NCBI GenBank assembly: GCA_905183005.1
Contig: CAJJDO010000033.1
Span: 377,820-441,819 of the forward strand
Source of the DNA: Paramecium pentaurelia
Lineage: Eukaryota > Ciliophora > Oligohymenophorea > Peniculida > Parameciidae
Direction: 5' to 3'
DNA: 64,000 nt
Shown: one piece after another, positions 1 through 11,740 of the stretch
How positions within the stretch are numbered: position 1 is the first letter of the stretch
Layout of the letters: each line of letters begins with the position of its first letter
Notes under the pieces: model-generated
Seen by the model: only the letters and a program-made list of their open reading frames with translations
Database searches by the model: none
What the model was told of the DNA's origin: nothing
Made by a program: the position numbers and the translations under genes

Positions 1-1
1 G

Positions 2-520
2 TATATCAAATTTATATTATATAAAGCTGTGACTTGGGCATCTGGATATATGAATTTTACTAAAACTATTATTAATTTTGTGAATAATTGCAAGACTGAT
101 ATTAAATTTATTACTGCTAGTCCAGGAGCAAATGGATTTCATAAGGCTGGTAAAGCTAAATCATTTATTCCTTTTTTATATCGTTATTTTGAATTGGCTA
201 TTGATAAACCAATATTTGAATACAAAAGAAATGGTTGGACATTTCATACTAAAGGGTTTTGGGCTGAACTTTAAGATGGTTCTATAATGACAATTATAGG
301 TAGCTCAAATTATGCTTACAGATCAGAAAAAAGAGATAATGAAATTTAAGCTTATATTTTTACACAATGTCCTATGTTTAAATAGGATTTAAAAAAAGAA
401 TAAAGTTAATTATTAAACTATTCTGAAAAAATAACAAAGGAAGAAATACTCTCAGATTCTGAAATAAAAATCAATTGGAAAATTAAATTATTATCTAAAA
501 TTTTTAAATCAATGATGTGA
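2..520 (+). CDS. PGS1: CDP-diacylglycerol-glycerol-3-phosphate 3-phosphatidyltransferase (PGS1), 3' part
   Basis: C-terminal 172 residues, cut by the window edge. With TAA/TAG read as Gln the frame runs to a TGA at 518-520. The text matches the second half of eukaryotic PGS1 (PLD superfamily): WASGY near the start, ASPGANGFHKAG, the YKRNGWTFHTKGFW segment carrying the second HxK catalytic motif, then IIGSSNYAYRSEKRDNE. PGS1 makes phosphatidylglycerophosphate from CDP-diacylglycerol in mitochondria, the first committed step to cardiolipin. The first 25 bases begin with GT and end in AG, so they may be the tail of an intron rather than coding. The first HKD motif lies outside the window. Confidence 0.9.
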
Positions 521-560
521 TATATTAATAAATAAATGGAAAACATATATTAATTATTTT

Positions 561-1694
561 TCAATCTAATTAAAATTTTAATTTTTTTTAAGGTGTCTTA
601 CTTTTGCTTTTTATTATACTTGAATTAGTTGATGTTTTTGTTTATTATCCAAATATTTAAGGTGGAAGTGGTTTTTTTATCATTTGTGATTCATGAGTAC
701 TCATAGCTTTTGTTTATCTGGTTAAATTTTCATCAGGTAATAATAAATCATCATCTTCTATTTATTTTACTATTTTATTCAACTCTTCATATAATTCTTA
801 ATCAAAATCAACATAATGTGCATATTAAACATCCATTATTTGACTCCAACATGAGTAAATCCTAATAAAAATATAATCTGATTAATAAGGAATGAATGTA
901 TGTTATTTATTAATTAATTCATTGGTTCCACAATAGTAAATTCTATTAGCTTTTAATAAAGTGGAAGATTCAGTTCCAGCAGCTATATCTTAGACATTAG
1001 TCATTACAAGTTATGGCCATTACTATTATTTTAATGATCCATTTCCAATTTATCCTGATTTACCTTCTCCCCAAATATAAAGTTAGCCTTCCTATGAAAG
1101 ACACATAACATGTTATAAACCACAAGAAATTTTCATTGCTTTTACATCAAAAATTTATTAAAAAGGAAACTTTCCAGCTATAGTGATATTATTTTTTGTT
1201 TAAATAACTAAGAATTCATTACTACTTTAAACATCCTCAATATTTTATTTGAGTTTATTTTATTTCTCATCCAATAATTGATTATCACTTGTAAGAAGTA
1301 TTAAGGCATTTTAAAAGTTTCTAATTGCTTTAACATTTGTAAATAATATTTATTTATCATTAGATTTATAAACTTTTTTATCTTTATCTAAAATGAAACA
1401 TCTTGAATCAATTGTAATTGTATCTAGGATATCTGATTTTTCTTATTTAAAAGTAAATGATTTATCAATAACTCCCCAAGAATATATATTTTTGCCTTTA
1501 AGAATTGATACTTTGTCATTAGAAACAGCAATTTGAGATTTCAATTTATCAGCATGTATAATTTCTGAAAACTTTTGACACCAATCATATTTGTCAAAAT
1601 TAATGTTTGGATTATGTTAGATTAATTTAATAGACAATAATTCTGTCTAAATTTCTATTTTGGGTACTCTACTTGTACTATTTCTTTTTATCAT
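561..1694 (-). CDS. RCC1-repeat (regulator of chromosome condensation-like) protein
   Basis: A 377-residue intron-free reading frame (ATG at 1694, TGA at 563-561). Two or three RCC1-type blades are visible near the middle: KISCGLQHVMCLSQEG followed by LYIWGEGKSGQIGNG, and DIAAGTESSTLLK followed by RIYYCGTNE; an earlier weak blade holds IYSWGV. The family folds as a beta-propeller and often binds GTPases or chromatin, but only part of a propeller is recognisable here, so RanGEF activity should not be assumed. The C-terminal 90 residues are acidic then basic, without a known domain. It is convergent with PGS1; the two stops are 40 bp apart. Confidence 0.75.
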
Positions 1695-1767
1695 GATTGA
1701 ATCAGTTATTATTTAAATTAAAATATATGTTAAATTATTTTTATATAAAGTTTATATTTAACAAAAA

Positions 1768-3456
1768 TCAAAATTGTTGAAACAAATAAAACTTTACACT
1801 ATAATTACTTTCATCTTATTAGATTTATAATTAAGAGTATGGGCTTATTAATTTTAAAATCTTATTTATAACCAAATGTCCCATTCTTAATTATTTATTA
1901 TCATTATTATTTTTTAGATTACTTTAATCTATAGAATTAACAAATTTAACTTCAACAATTTAATGTTTAATATTGCTATCAAAAAATTAGTTGATTTCAA
2001 TCTTTATCTTATCTTTAGCAAATTGAATAGCATTCTCAATTATGTTATAAAGTAATTATCTAATAAGAATTTCATTTTCTTCAACTATAATATCAGATTT
2101 TGCTTTAAGAGATACAGAAATAGATTTAAATTATAAGGAATGTTTAAAATGGAATACTATTGATTAAATAAGACCTGTTAGATTATGTTGTTTTTTGGTT
2201 GAAAAGTGTAAATGTTAAGAATTAAACAATATTTTACAATTAGCAAAGTAGATATTTAATGAAAAGAGTTCTTAAGCTAATTTATTAATGATTTCAATTA
2301 AATTGTTTTACTTTAAATTTTTATATAATAAAGATATACATTCTTATTAAGTACTAATTTTCTCAAAATTTTCTTTAACACATCTCTTTAATAATTAATT
2401 TAAAACAATCATTTTTTCATTTGTTTTTACAATAAAATCATCATAAGTTTTTTATAGATATATTACACATAATGGTTAATCTTCATGTAATAATATTAAT
2501 TAACACAAATATTCTTAAGATAAGTGTTTAACTCTACATCTATAGGCCTAAAAAGTTTTATGAAGTATTGAATCCTCTCCAACTTGTTTTTTAAAAAATC
2601 TATGAATCAATTATTCCAAATTCTATTTTCCTGAAAATTGCAAAGTAGATGATTATTTTGTTAATATTGATGTGGTTTTACCTTCTAAAATGATGACATC
2701 TCTAGTGAATTTGATAAAACTGTTTTGATCAGTAATTCTAAGTGTAGTCTAGGCACATTTATTAGATTCTGAATAAATCAATTTAATATCATTTTCATTA
2801 CTGAAACATTTAAGAATGGGTATTTCAATTTGATTTAATAAATTCTCTTTTATTTTTTAAGCATTTTAGTGTAGAGTATACTTTTATCTCTTTTCAAATT
2901 CTTAGTAATATGTCACTTGAAAGGCAAACAATAAAGAGAAGAATGCAAATCCTATCCAAACTAGACTTACTGTTTCAATAAGTAAACTAAGTACTAATTA
3001 AATTATGGTTGAATATAGGCTCACTAGAAGTTTCAAAGTACACTTTGTCCCTATGGATAAGCTAAAGACTTTTATATATCAAATTTACCACACTGACATT
3101 TGAAATGCAGCAGTGGTGATCATCATTATGGTGCCTCGATGCAAAGAGCTGTCTAATAAAGTAATTAGGGTAGCTAACAGTGTTTAAATTTCGATCTGAT
3201 ACACTAAAGCAACAATATTAAGATATTATATGGATTTTTTGGAAAGCAAAATAGCAATAATTGTCTAAACAAACATGTAGCTGCCCAAAGTAATATATAA
3301 ATAGTTTCCAATAATTAGAAAATAAATAGACCCTGAAAAAGACCCAAGCAACATACTGTAGAGAAGTCTTCTAAATAAATTAAAGTCTATTTTATGTGAA
3401 TAAATTCCATAATTGATTTCTTCTTGAGGATCTTTAAAAGTCAAAGTAATATCCAT
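1768..3456 (-). CDS. membrane-anchored histidine-kinase-like protein, degenerate ATPase
   Basis: 562 residues, no intron needed. The N-terminal ~220 residues hold several hydrophobic segments (for example around LLGSFSGSIYFLIIGNYLYITLG), followed by a PAS-like stretch and a C-terminal region resembling HATPase_c. The N-box is recognisable (RQLLYNIIENAIQFAKDKI) and a G2-like segment follows (RMGHLVINKILKLI), but the DxGxG G1 box is missing and I see no H-box with a phospho-acceptor His. Ciliates carry large families of such membrane histidine-kinase-like proteins; this copy is probably not a functional two-component kinase. An in-frame ATG also exists at 3564, but the DNA between looks non-coding and lies 37 bp from the divergent neighbour, so I chose 3456. 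Confidence 0.6.
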
Positions 3457-3600
3457 TTCTAATTGATTTATTTATTTATTAATATCATGTAATTGAACTA
3501 ATGAATAATATATATGATTGATTAAATTAATAATATTATAGCTATACATTAGTCTAAGAAACATTTAGTTTATGTGTTAAATTATTGAATTATTATTAAT

Positions 3601-6262
3601 ATGCAGAAATATAAATCAATAAAAACTTGGGAAAGAATCAATAAGATTAAGACACCACATCCAAAATATGAATATGATAATTATAAAGAAATAGATCAAA
3701 AATTTAAGTAATTTGAAGAGAATAGTGATCCTGAATTCAATAGTCCCACATCTTTATTTGGATCAATTCTTATATAAACTGCAGTATAAGGATTATAAAT
3801 GACTAATATATTATAACATTAGAGTTAACCATTAAATAGAATGAGTTAAAGGTTCTTATTTATAATTATTTTGTTTTTTAGTATTTTGAAGGCATTTGAC
3901 ATTAATCCTACAAACTTAAACTAGTTAAAGACTGCGCAAGAGAGACAGTAATTAATCCTAATTAAGCAAGCGAATACATTAAGCACCAAATGAATAGTAC
4001 CATTGATACATTACTTAAAAATTGGTCAGACAAGATTTTTCTAAAAGAATAGAAATGCAAGGAAGTTGATTAATAAATGAAGAAAGAGAAATTAAATAAT
4101 TAAACTAAGAGACATTTCAAATGGTTATAATTAAAAACAAAATATGAATAATTGAAAAATAAGTTACGATAAATTGTAGTTGATAAATTAAATGATTATG
4201 AAAATTAATAATTAGCAATTAAGTCTTAGAATTAACCTTTAATGCTTAAAAATGTATAAGTAATTACAACTCGTAATATATTTGAAAATATGGAAAAGTA
4301 TGGTCATTCTAATGAATTTCATTTTTTAAAATCTTTAGGTTAAGATAGATTGAAATAAATTAAAGAAAAATAAAATAAATAAGTAAATTAATAGAATGAT
4401 GATACTAATAAATAAGATAATACTAAACATTCATTATATGAAGTTGTTTGGGATAATTAATAAGAATCAATATTTACAAAATAAAGAAGTTAAACTAAAT
4501 AATTATTTACGTATTTGTATTTATATTATATAGAAATGAAATTGCTTGTTCTAATTGGAATGATTTAGGATTTCTACCTATTTTATAATAAATGACATTA
4601 AATGAGAAAAAGAAATAATAAAGAGAACATATCTTAAATAAATATACAGATGGTGAATTTCTTACAGCATAAGAACTTTAATTTTTAGCTAACACAAGTG
4701 AATTATTAAATGCTTGTTTGGATCGTGATTTCTTTTAAAAAGCTGCTAATTAAGTTAATCCTGATCTCCTTTTTAATATGGAATTATCTTTAGCTGAATA
4801 AATATTAAATGATTATGAAGAAATGAAAGCAGCAACCATGAAGGCAAGATTATAATATATTAGAGTGAAAATATAAAAGACAAAAGAGAAATTAGTAAAA
4901 AGAGAATAACTTTTATTAAAATAATCAATAGATGCATATAATATGGAATTAAATAGAAAATATATTAAAGTATGTAAGACTGTTGTTAAACATATGGAAA
5001 GAACAGGTAAATTTGAAGAGAAAATACCAAGTGAAATTCCAGGAGCAACTTAACTTAAAGATTTTTTGATGGGCAAAATAACTGAAAAATAATTCATCAA
5101 TAAATTATATGATTATGTTCTTGAAAAAGAGAGAAGAAAATAATATATAGATTTTAGTGAGGAAGATAATTAATACAATTATTCATCATAATAATAATTG
5201 AAAACATAAAAATAACCTTAACCTTAAAGTCCAAGGGGAACTTCTGTTAAAAATAAAAGACAAGAATACTTAAAAGCCATGGCTAGACCTAAGAGTACAA
5301 TAGGAGGATAATTTACATCAAATATTAAAAGACATCTTTTTCATCCATCTACAAAATTACTAATAGATAAAAAATTAGAAGCTGAAGAAAATGAATTAGC
5401 TTATATAAATCCTATATCTGCTTAATATAATAAATATGAACAGGAAAAATTCAAACTTGGATTAAAAAGTCATCCTGCATTAAGATAAAGGAAGAATTTT
5501 AAAAAGTTTTATTCAGGAGGTCCTCCTACTTAACCAGAATTAGAACATTGGAAGAGTCCTAATTATTAACCTACTTAAAAAGAAATAAGGGCTGCAATAG
5601 TTATTTAAAGAAAATTGAGATCTTTATTTAGAGAAAAGAAACTAAGACAAAAACTTGAAGAGAGAAGAAAATAAATATATTATTTATTTAAAGATAATTG
5701 TGAAAATATGGTTCATCAAATAGAAATGGGATAAGATTAATAAGTTTCATTTTTTTATCTTAATAAATAATTAGAGAGATGTAAAGCAATTGCTAAAGAT
5801 TAAATAAACTTTGGTAATATTAGAACTGATGAAAATAGTAGAAAGAATAGTGAAAAGAAAAGTTTTAATCTAAGTACTGGAATTTCTACACCAACTCCTA
5901 AAACTTTTTAAAGTTTAAGATTACCTTTACAATAAAATAAAATAAAAGTAGATTTACTATTTGAAGCAGTTCAAAAGAATAGAATAATGATGATGAAATA
6001 ATCACATTTTGTTTATTCTGCAAATGATATTAATTCCTAAAATTATGATGGAATTACTCCACTTCATATTGCAGTTTTAAAAGGAAATTAAGATTTTGTG
6101 GAATGGTAATATTAAATTGTTATTTTTAGGTTACTTTAAAATGGAGCTGATCCTTATATAATGGATTAATAAAATATAACTCCAATAGATATGGCCAGAC
6201 ATTACAATAAAACTAAAGTATATATATATTAATTGAAATAAATAGATAATTAGACTTTTTGA
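3601..6262 (+). CDS. ankyrin-repeat, coiled-coil protein with a frame break near the 5' end
   Basis: A Lys/Glu/Gln-rich protein of about 860 residues with coiled-coil character and at least one clear ankyrin repeat at the C-terminus (DGITPLHIAVLKGNQDFVEW, then LLQNGADPY). Introns: 3852-3881 (30 nt, in frame), 4511-4533 (23 nt) and 6106-6129 (24 nt). The frame from ATG 3601 is sound to about 3910. The downstream frame (through the in-frame ATG at 3990) is sound upstream to about 3900. They differ by one base, and no GT...AG pair of the required length joins them. Either one base is missing around 3900-3935 or there are two genes. Function unknown beyond ankyrin-mediated binding. Confidence 0.55.
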
Positions 6263-6311
6263 ATAATATAAAAAACTTTGAGATGATGTCTGATTTATGA
6301 ATGTATTTAAA

Positions 6312-6649
6312 TCATATTTTCTTCAAAGGAACTTTCTTACCAGCTTTAAGTGATTCAAAGTCATTTCTCAACTCTTCTAATTCATCATCAATCTTAAAGA
6401 TTTAAGTTTCAAGTTTCTTCTCCTTATCTCTTTCATTATTAGATTAAGCCCAGTAATAATGTTACTATAATCAAACTATAAACTTACAAGCATTTCTCTT
6501 CTCTATTTTCTTAATGACTCATATTTGTCTTCAATTTGATTAAGTGATGATCTTTTTCCAAAATATGATGAAGTCTTTTCAATAGTAGTCATTAACATAT
6601 ATACAACCACTAAAACAAGAGTGATTCCCAAAAGTGCATAATTCTGCAT
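6312..6649 (-). CDS. small single-pass membrane protein with a coiled coil
   Basis: 104 residues from ATG 6649, with a 23-nt intron at 6465-6487. Residues 4-20 form one hydrophobic membrane segment (ALLGITLVLVVVYMLM), and the rest is charged and helical (KYESLRKQRREM, then KKLETQIFKIDDELEEL), a likely coiled coil. I do not recognise a family. It is divergent from the next gene; the two ATGs are only 24 bp apart, so both promoters must fit in that gap or overlap the genes. Confidence 0.6.
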
Positions 6650-6673
6650 TTTATTTAATTATTAAATATTTAT

Positions 6674-8556
6674 ATGAATCGACTTAGAGTCCTCAGGAAT
6701 TTTACATTACCTAAATTGTTTACCAGAATCAGTTGTTTAGCCTTACCTTATTTAATCTATAATTAATATAGAAATTAACCTATTCATTGTTCTAATGAAA
6801 GTAAATCATATTCTATATCACTTTCAAAGTACGATAAATGAATTAATAAATCTTTGTTTAAAATGTTCTTGGAAATAGATAAGATTATTTCTTTTTGGTT
6901 ATCTATAAAGATGAAATTGATGGAGGATATGGTGAAAGAGAAGCCATTGAAGTAGCCAAAAAATTGTAATAAATATCAGATAAACTATAAATTAATTGTA
7001 TTATATTTTATATAATTTAGGTCATATTTACACTGTTTCTAGACCATCTTTAAAATCTATCACTAAATTAGTCAATAGTGTTAAAAATATAAAGATATAT
7101 GAGGAAGATGATTTTTAGAAAATTGAAATATTTTTTAAAACTCCTCATTCAGATGATTATGTTTACTTTCCTTTTAAAAAACACAACTTTTATCAAGAAA
7201 ATAATTTAGATAAAATTTTGTAATACCTATTAATCACAATAGAACACGAGTATCGAGATTTTTTGATTTGTACTAAACTGTTACAACAAAGGAATAGTTC
7301 GAATCTATTATTTTAGAAAGTTATTATTAATTAGATTCTCCTGTTTTTATTAAATCTAATAGCAATGATGCTAAAGTTAAATAATTTAAGAAAATATCCT
7401 TTTAGTTTTTAGAAAAGAAAACTATTAATTAAAACTCTAAATTTTTAATTATAGAAAATAAAGAATTATGTTAATAATTAAATTTAAAAGATGATGATAT
7501 TCTATTATTCAGAAATGACATCTTATAAAAATATTAAAATTGCATAATCAATGAAAAAAATTAAATTATACCCCAATTCATAAATTATAAAGAAATTAAT
7601 AATTTGAAATATGATTCTTTTAATGAATGGAAATAATAAAATAATAAACTTCAATCAAATACAGATCTTGATAAAAAACAATTAAAAAATCAATTTACAT
7701 TTGAACTTTAATAATTTAGTTTACCTAGAGTTTTTTATTTGAAGAATAGTAGAAAAAGTAGTATAGCTGCATTTATTAGAAAAATTCAAAATCATAAAAA
7801 TCAAAATGATAAATTAGTTGTTAGTCTACAATTAGATCCTAAACATTAAAATAGATTAGATGTATATTAATTTATTATTATAATTATTAGAATCATATAA
7901 GAATATCTTTATTTTTTAAACTTTATGATAAATATAAGGATAAATTAGAATTTGTTATATCAGCAACAAATTAATTAGAAGAATTGTTGCCTCACCTTAA
8001 CAAATTTTAAAGCAAGTTTGTTCTCTTTAATATTTTTAATTCTATATCATATTCAAAATAATTATTTCCATAAACAGCTAAACTCTATGAAAAATATTTT
8101 TTAAAAGATACATAATTTGTAGAGAGATTTGAAGTAATTGATTAACAATTAAATAATTTACTTTAATAAACTTCTTAAGAGAGAATAAATAATATTGATT
8201 ACTTATCTTAGGATCTTGATAAGATTTAGGAAATTAATTTAGATTATTTCAATTTCCTTAATAGTAATCAAAATAATAATAAGCAAATAATTTTATATTA
8301 TTAAAATGATGCTATGACAGAAGCCTTATTAACTATTTTAAAAGATATAAAAACAAAGTATTTATTATAAAATATATTTAGTTTAAAAATTTACACAATA
8401 TCTAGTTTAAATTAGATTCCAGCACTTTATACATCCTTTCCAAATTAAAATGTATTGATATTGAATGGCACTGCCATAGGATTTCCAAAAACAATTGATT
8501 AAAATTTAAACGAATTAAGAGTTGTTATAGAGAATTTTATGAAATAATATTTATGA
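6674..8556 (+). CDS. hypothetical protein, 592 residues
   Basis: Four introns (6801-6829, 6998-7020, 7220-7242, 7862-7890; 29, 23, 23 and 29 nt) give a frame of exactly 593 codons ending in TGA 8554-8556. The first intron ends in CAAAG, not TAG. The N-terminus (MNRLRVLRNF..., basic, hydrophobic around residues 18-28) could be a mitochondrial targeting sequence or signal anchor. The body is Lys/Asn/Gln-rich. Segments such as FFLVIYKDEIDGGYGEREA look like the start of a folded domain, but I cannot assign a family. Function unknown; the exon structure is well supported. Confidence 0.55.
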
Positions 8557-8662
8557 TTATAAATTATCTAATAAATATTAATTTATTTTTTAGTATATAT
8601 ATATATATAATTGTTTTTTCATTTATTATAATAAATTGAAATTTATTTATAATTATAATTTT

Positions 8663-10576
8663 TCAGTTTTGAATTTTTAGATAATTATTAATCCTGTTTA
8701 AATAATTGAAGTAATGATAATTTTCTTGAATTTATTGGAATTTTTTTAATTCCTATTTATAAAAATAAAATAGCTTACAAAAAAATCAAAATTTAAAAAT
8801 AACTTTTTCATTTTTTCACTGAATTATTTATAAAAGTTAAGTATTTTTTTTTCACCAATTCGTAATATTAGACAATTCCTTTGATTAATTGTCAATTCAC
8901 ATATCTTTAGTATTTCTAAGTCTTACTTAAAAATAAAATAAAAATCTTACATCTAAATTTGTTGGATATTGATTAAGAGCATGGATACATATATTTTCAA
9001 TGAAATTCCACATAGCTAATTCATTTTTTATTCCAATAAAGGGGATTTTAGTAGGTTTTATATAAGAATTTTTTCCTTATAGATTTATGAATTCATTTTC
9101 ATCTTTAATAAGAATGAATCTAATGAAACTCATAAAATCAGAAAAATTTACATCTAAAATAATACTAAAGATTAACATACCATCTGGATCAATAACTAAT
9201 CTAAAAGATTTTGGAAATTATAATATATCTCTTATTAGTCCTTCTTTTAATTAAATCAATGGAATAGGTCCATCTGGTTCAACAATCACATTTACTTCAT
9301 TTGCATTGTTATCATCAACAACAAAACCATAATTGAGTAAAAATCTTGAATTACATTTACTGCCATAGCTATCAAAAATCATTTAACCTTTTTCAATGTT
9401 TTCATCTGTTTCTATGATAAATCCTTATCTTTCATCAGAATAACACCAAGATGTTAATTTAGGACGCTTATGATTAAGCATATCTGCAAGAGGAACAAAA
9501 GCATCAGTTTTAACTCCTTTAATATTAATACCAAATATTCTGCTACTTGCAGTCATTCTGGCCCAACAAAATTCATCAAATGAATTTTAAAGGAATTCTG
9601 GAGCTACTTAACAAATGTCACAATAATCTTTTTTCAAATCTGTAATTTTATCTTTGACTTATTCTATAAATATTAATAAAAATGTATAATACTTAAAAAA
9701 GGAGATCCTTTTAACCAATCCAAATCATTATCATTAAAAAAGATTGGAAAATTAGAGTATGATTTTGGAAGAACATCCAAATATGGTTTCCAAAATGAAT
9801 CCTATTTTTTCTTTTCTTATAATAAAAAAGTTGAGAGAAATGAGTGTTTTGGTGATAATAAATCAAGTCTATATTGAATTATTTTTTTAGCTACTGGTGT
9901 TTCTTTTGCCATTTCTAAAGTTATCATATGAGATCTAGGAACGAAAAGGATGACTTCTTTTGAACTTATTGCTTTCCTTGCATTGACTCCTCGATAATCT
10001 TCAGCATAACATTCAATCTTTATTTTAGGGAAAAGTGCCTATCCATTCTTAAGCCATTCTAAAAGTCTCTTCTATTTATCGAGCTCTCCTGAATCAATCG
10101 AAGACTTATTGAAATATCAGTTTTACTTAGAGAGCTAATGTTTTATAATAATTCAATTATTTCTCAATTTCTGATGTATGATTGCCTGAAGATTCTAAAC
10201 ATTAAATAGCATCCTAGTTAAGATCAAATAGATACTTGAATGTAACCCATTTCATAAAGAATTTAAGCTTTATTTAATAAGGCCTTGATATAATTTGGAT
10301 TTAACAATAAGGCTCTATTACAGTCTTAGAGGGCTAATTCTAAATCATCTAAATAAAAATATGCTTAGGAACGATTATTAAAGTAGATGGGATTTTCTTC
10401 AATCTCTAAAAACTATAAAGACAATTCTTACAAATGGCTTTTGTATATAGAGCAAGTGCTTTATCATATTCACTATTCAGAAAAGCCTTGTTCCCTTCTT
10501 CCTATTAGTTTTATGTATTATCAATTACTTTGAGCTGATATGAACTAAGCTCATTTCTTCTAGTTTTAGGTGGCAT
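8663..10576 (-). CDS. TPR-SET protein, SETD3/RuBisCO-LSMT-type lysine or histidine methyltransferase
   Basis: 587 residues after removal of six introns (26, 22, 22, 29, 25 and 26 nt; two end in AAG). Residues 25-100 contain TPR repeats (NKAFLNSEYDKALALYTKAI; YFNNRSQAYFYLDDLELALQDCNRALLLNP). A split SET domain of the SETD3/LSMT class follows: ADMLNHKRP, then IFDSYGSKCNSRFLLNYGFV (the YGxKxNxxLLxxYGF signature). The C-terminus has the RuBisCO-LSMT substrate-binding domain, ending in a run like NQRNCLILRIGEKKIL. The fold binds S-adenosylmethionine; SETD3 itself methylates actin histidine. Target here unknown. A TPR block in front of a SETD3-like domain is uncommon (SMYD proteins carry TPR-like repeats behind SET). 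Confidence 0.85.
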
Positions 10577-10614
10577 GAAATAATATAATTAAAATTACTC
10601 TTAATAATTTTCAT

Positions 10615-11609
10615 TCATATTATATGTTATTTTACATTATTAATTCTTCCCCATTCTTCCCTCAAATCTATATCTGCTACTTCATTTCCAATATCTATTT
10701 CTTCATATTCTAAAAGTTCTTCATAATGAAAATTTGGAAAAAATTTGTGAAAACTTTCTAAAAATTTCTATAAAAACATAATTGTTTTATTAATTTTTTC
10801 CAAAGGATTATCACATTAATTAGATAATTTCATTATTGAAGGTGCAATTAACATTCCTAATGTTTTTGTATTCATTTTGTTTTACTCTTCACACTTAGCT
10901 ACTTCTTGAAAAAATGATATAACCATAAAAAATACTCTAGCATTTATCTCTGATAGATCATTAATTACACCAATAACATTAATTTCATTTGAAAATATTA
11001 ATTCTGTATTTATTAAAGGAATTTGTAATTAATTTAAATACTATTTTAATGCACATGCCACTAAATGTGGATTTGCAGATTGAATTCTTTTGAAATCATA
11101 ATTTCTTATTTCCTCCATTAATTCTTAAATTTCACTATTTACTGCACATTTTCTAAATAATCCTTCATGGTTCATATTATTTTTGAAGTATTTTAATAAT
11201 TCTTATAAAATTATTGGTACACCATATTTGTTAAGTTTTTCACTTTCAAAACTGTTTTTCTTCTCTAAACTTTTTAAGATATTATCTATTTCATTTATAG
11301 AATCCACTCTAAATATATTTTTATCTTTCAATTCATCGATTTATTGATCTCCTAAAATAAAAATTGAATGTAATTTAGGAGCCTTTCTAATCATTTCCAA
11401 TATCAAATTTTATTGAATAAATTAAAAGAAAACTTAATACTTAATAATGATGACTACTCTTAAATAAGAATTTAAAAATACCTATTGACTGAAATATTGA
11501 GACAATCTAATAAATACTCAATTGAGAGTTATTAATAGGATTCTTCATTTAGATATATTTTTAAGTAATTTTATTCCACTACAGTTTCTATATTATAATT
11601 ATTTGACAT
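10615..11609 (-). CDS. RhoGAP-domain protein
   Basis: 323 residues; one 23-nt intron ending TTTAAG. The RhoGAP domain spans about residues 135-300: VPIILQELLKYF, EGLFRKCAVNSEI (GLFR holds the arginine finger), LVACALKQYLNQLQIPLI (the lid helix) and MNTKTLGMLIAPSIMKLS. About 100 residues precede it without a confident domain assignment. The product should stimulate GTP hydrolysis by a Rho/Rac-type GTPase, acting in cytoskeleton or membrane dynamics. It lies 38 bp downstream of the ATG of the TPR-SET gene on the same strand map, with the cullin gene upstream. Confidence 0.85.
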
Positions 11610-11740
11610 TATCTTTTCCTATTAGATATCTTACATTACTAAAATATATAATTAAATTATAATAACTATATTTAAATATGTAAATATTTTTTTATTCACA
11701 TTATATTTTTAGAAGTGATTATTTATTAATAATAATTTTA

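Noticed and set aside
7270..7320. tRNA-like ggaatagttcgaatctatt (T-arm resemblance)
   Set aside because: Lies inside a well-supported exon and has no matching acceptor, D or anticodon arms.
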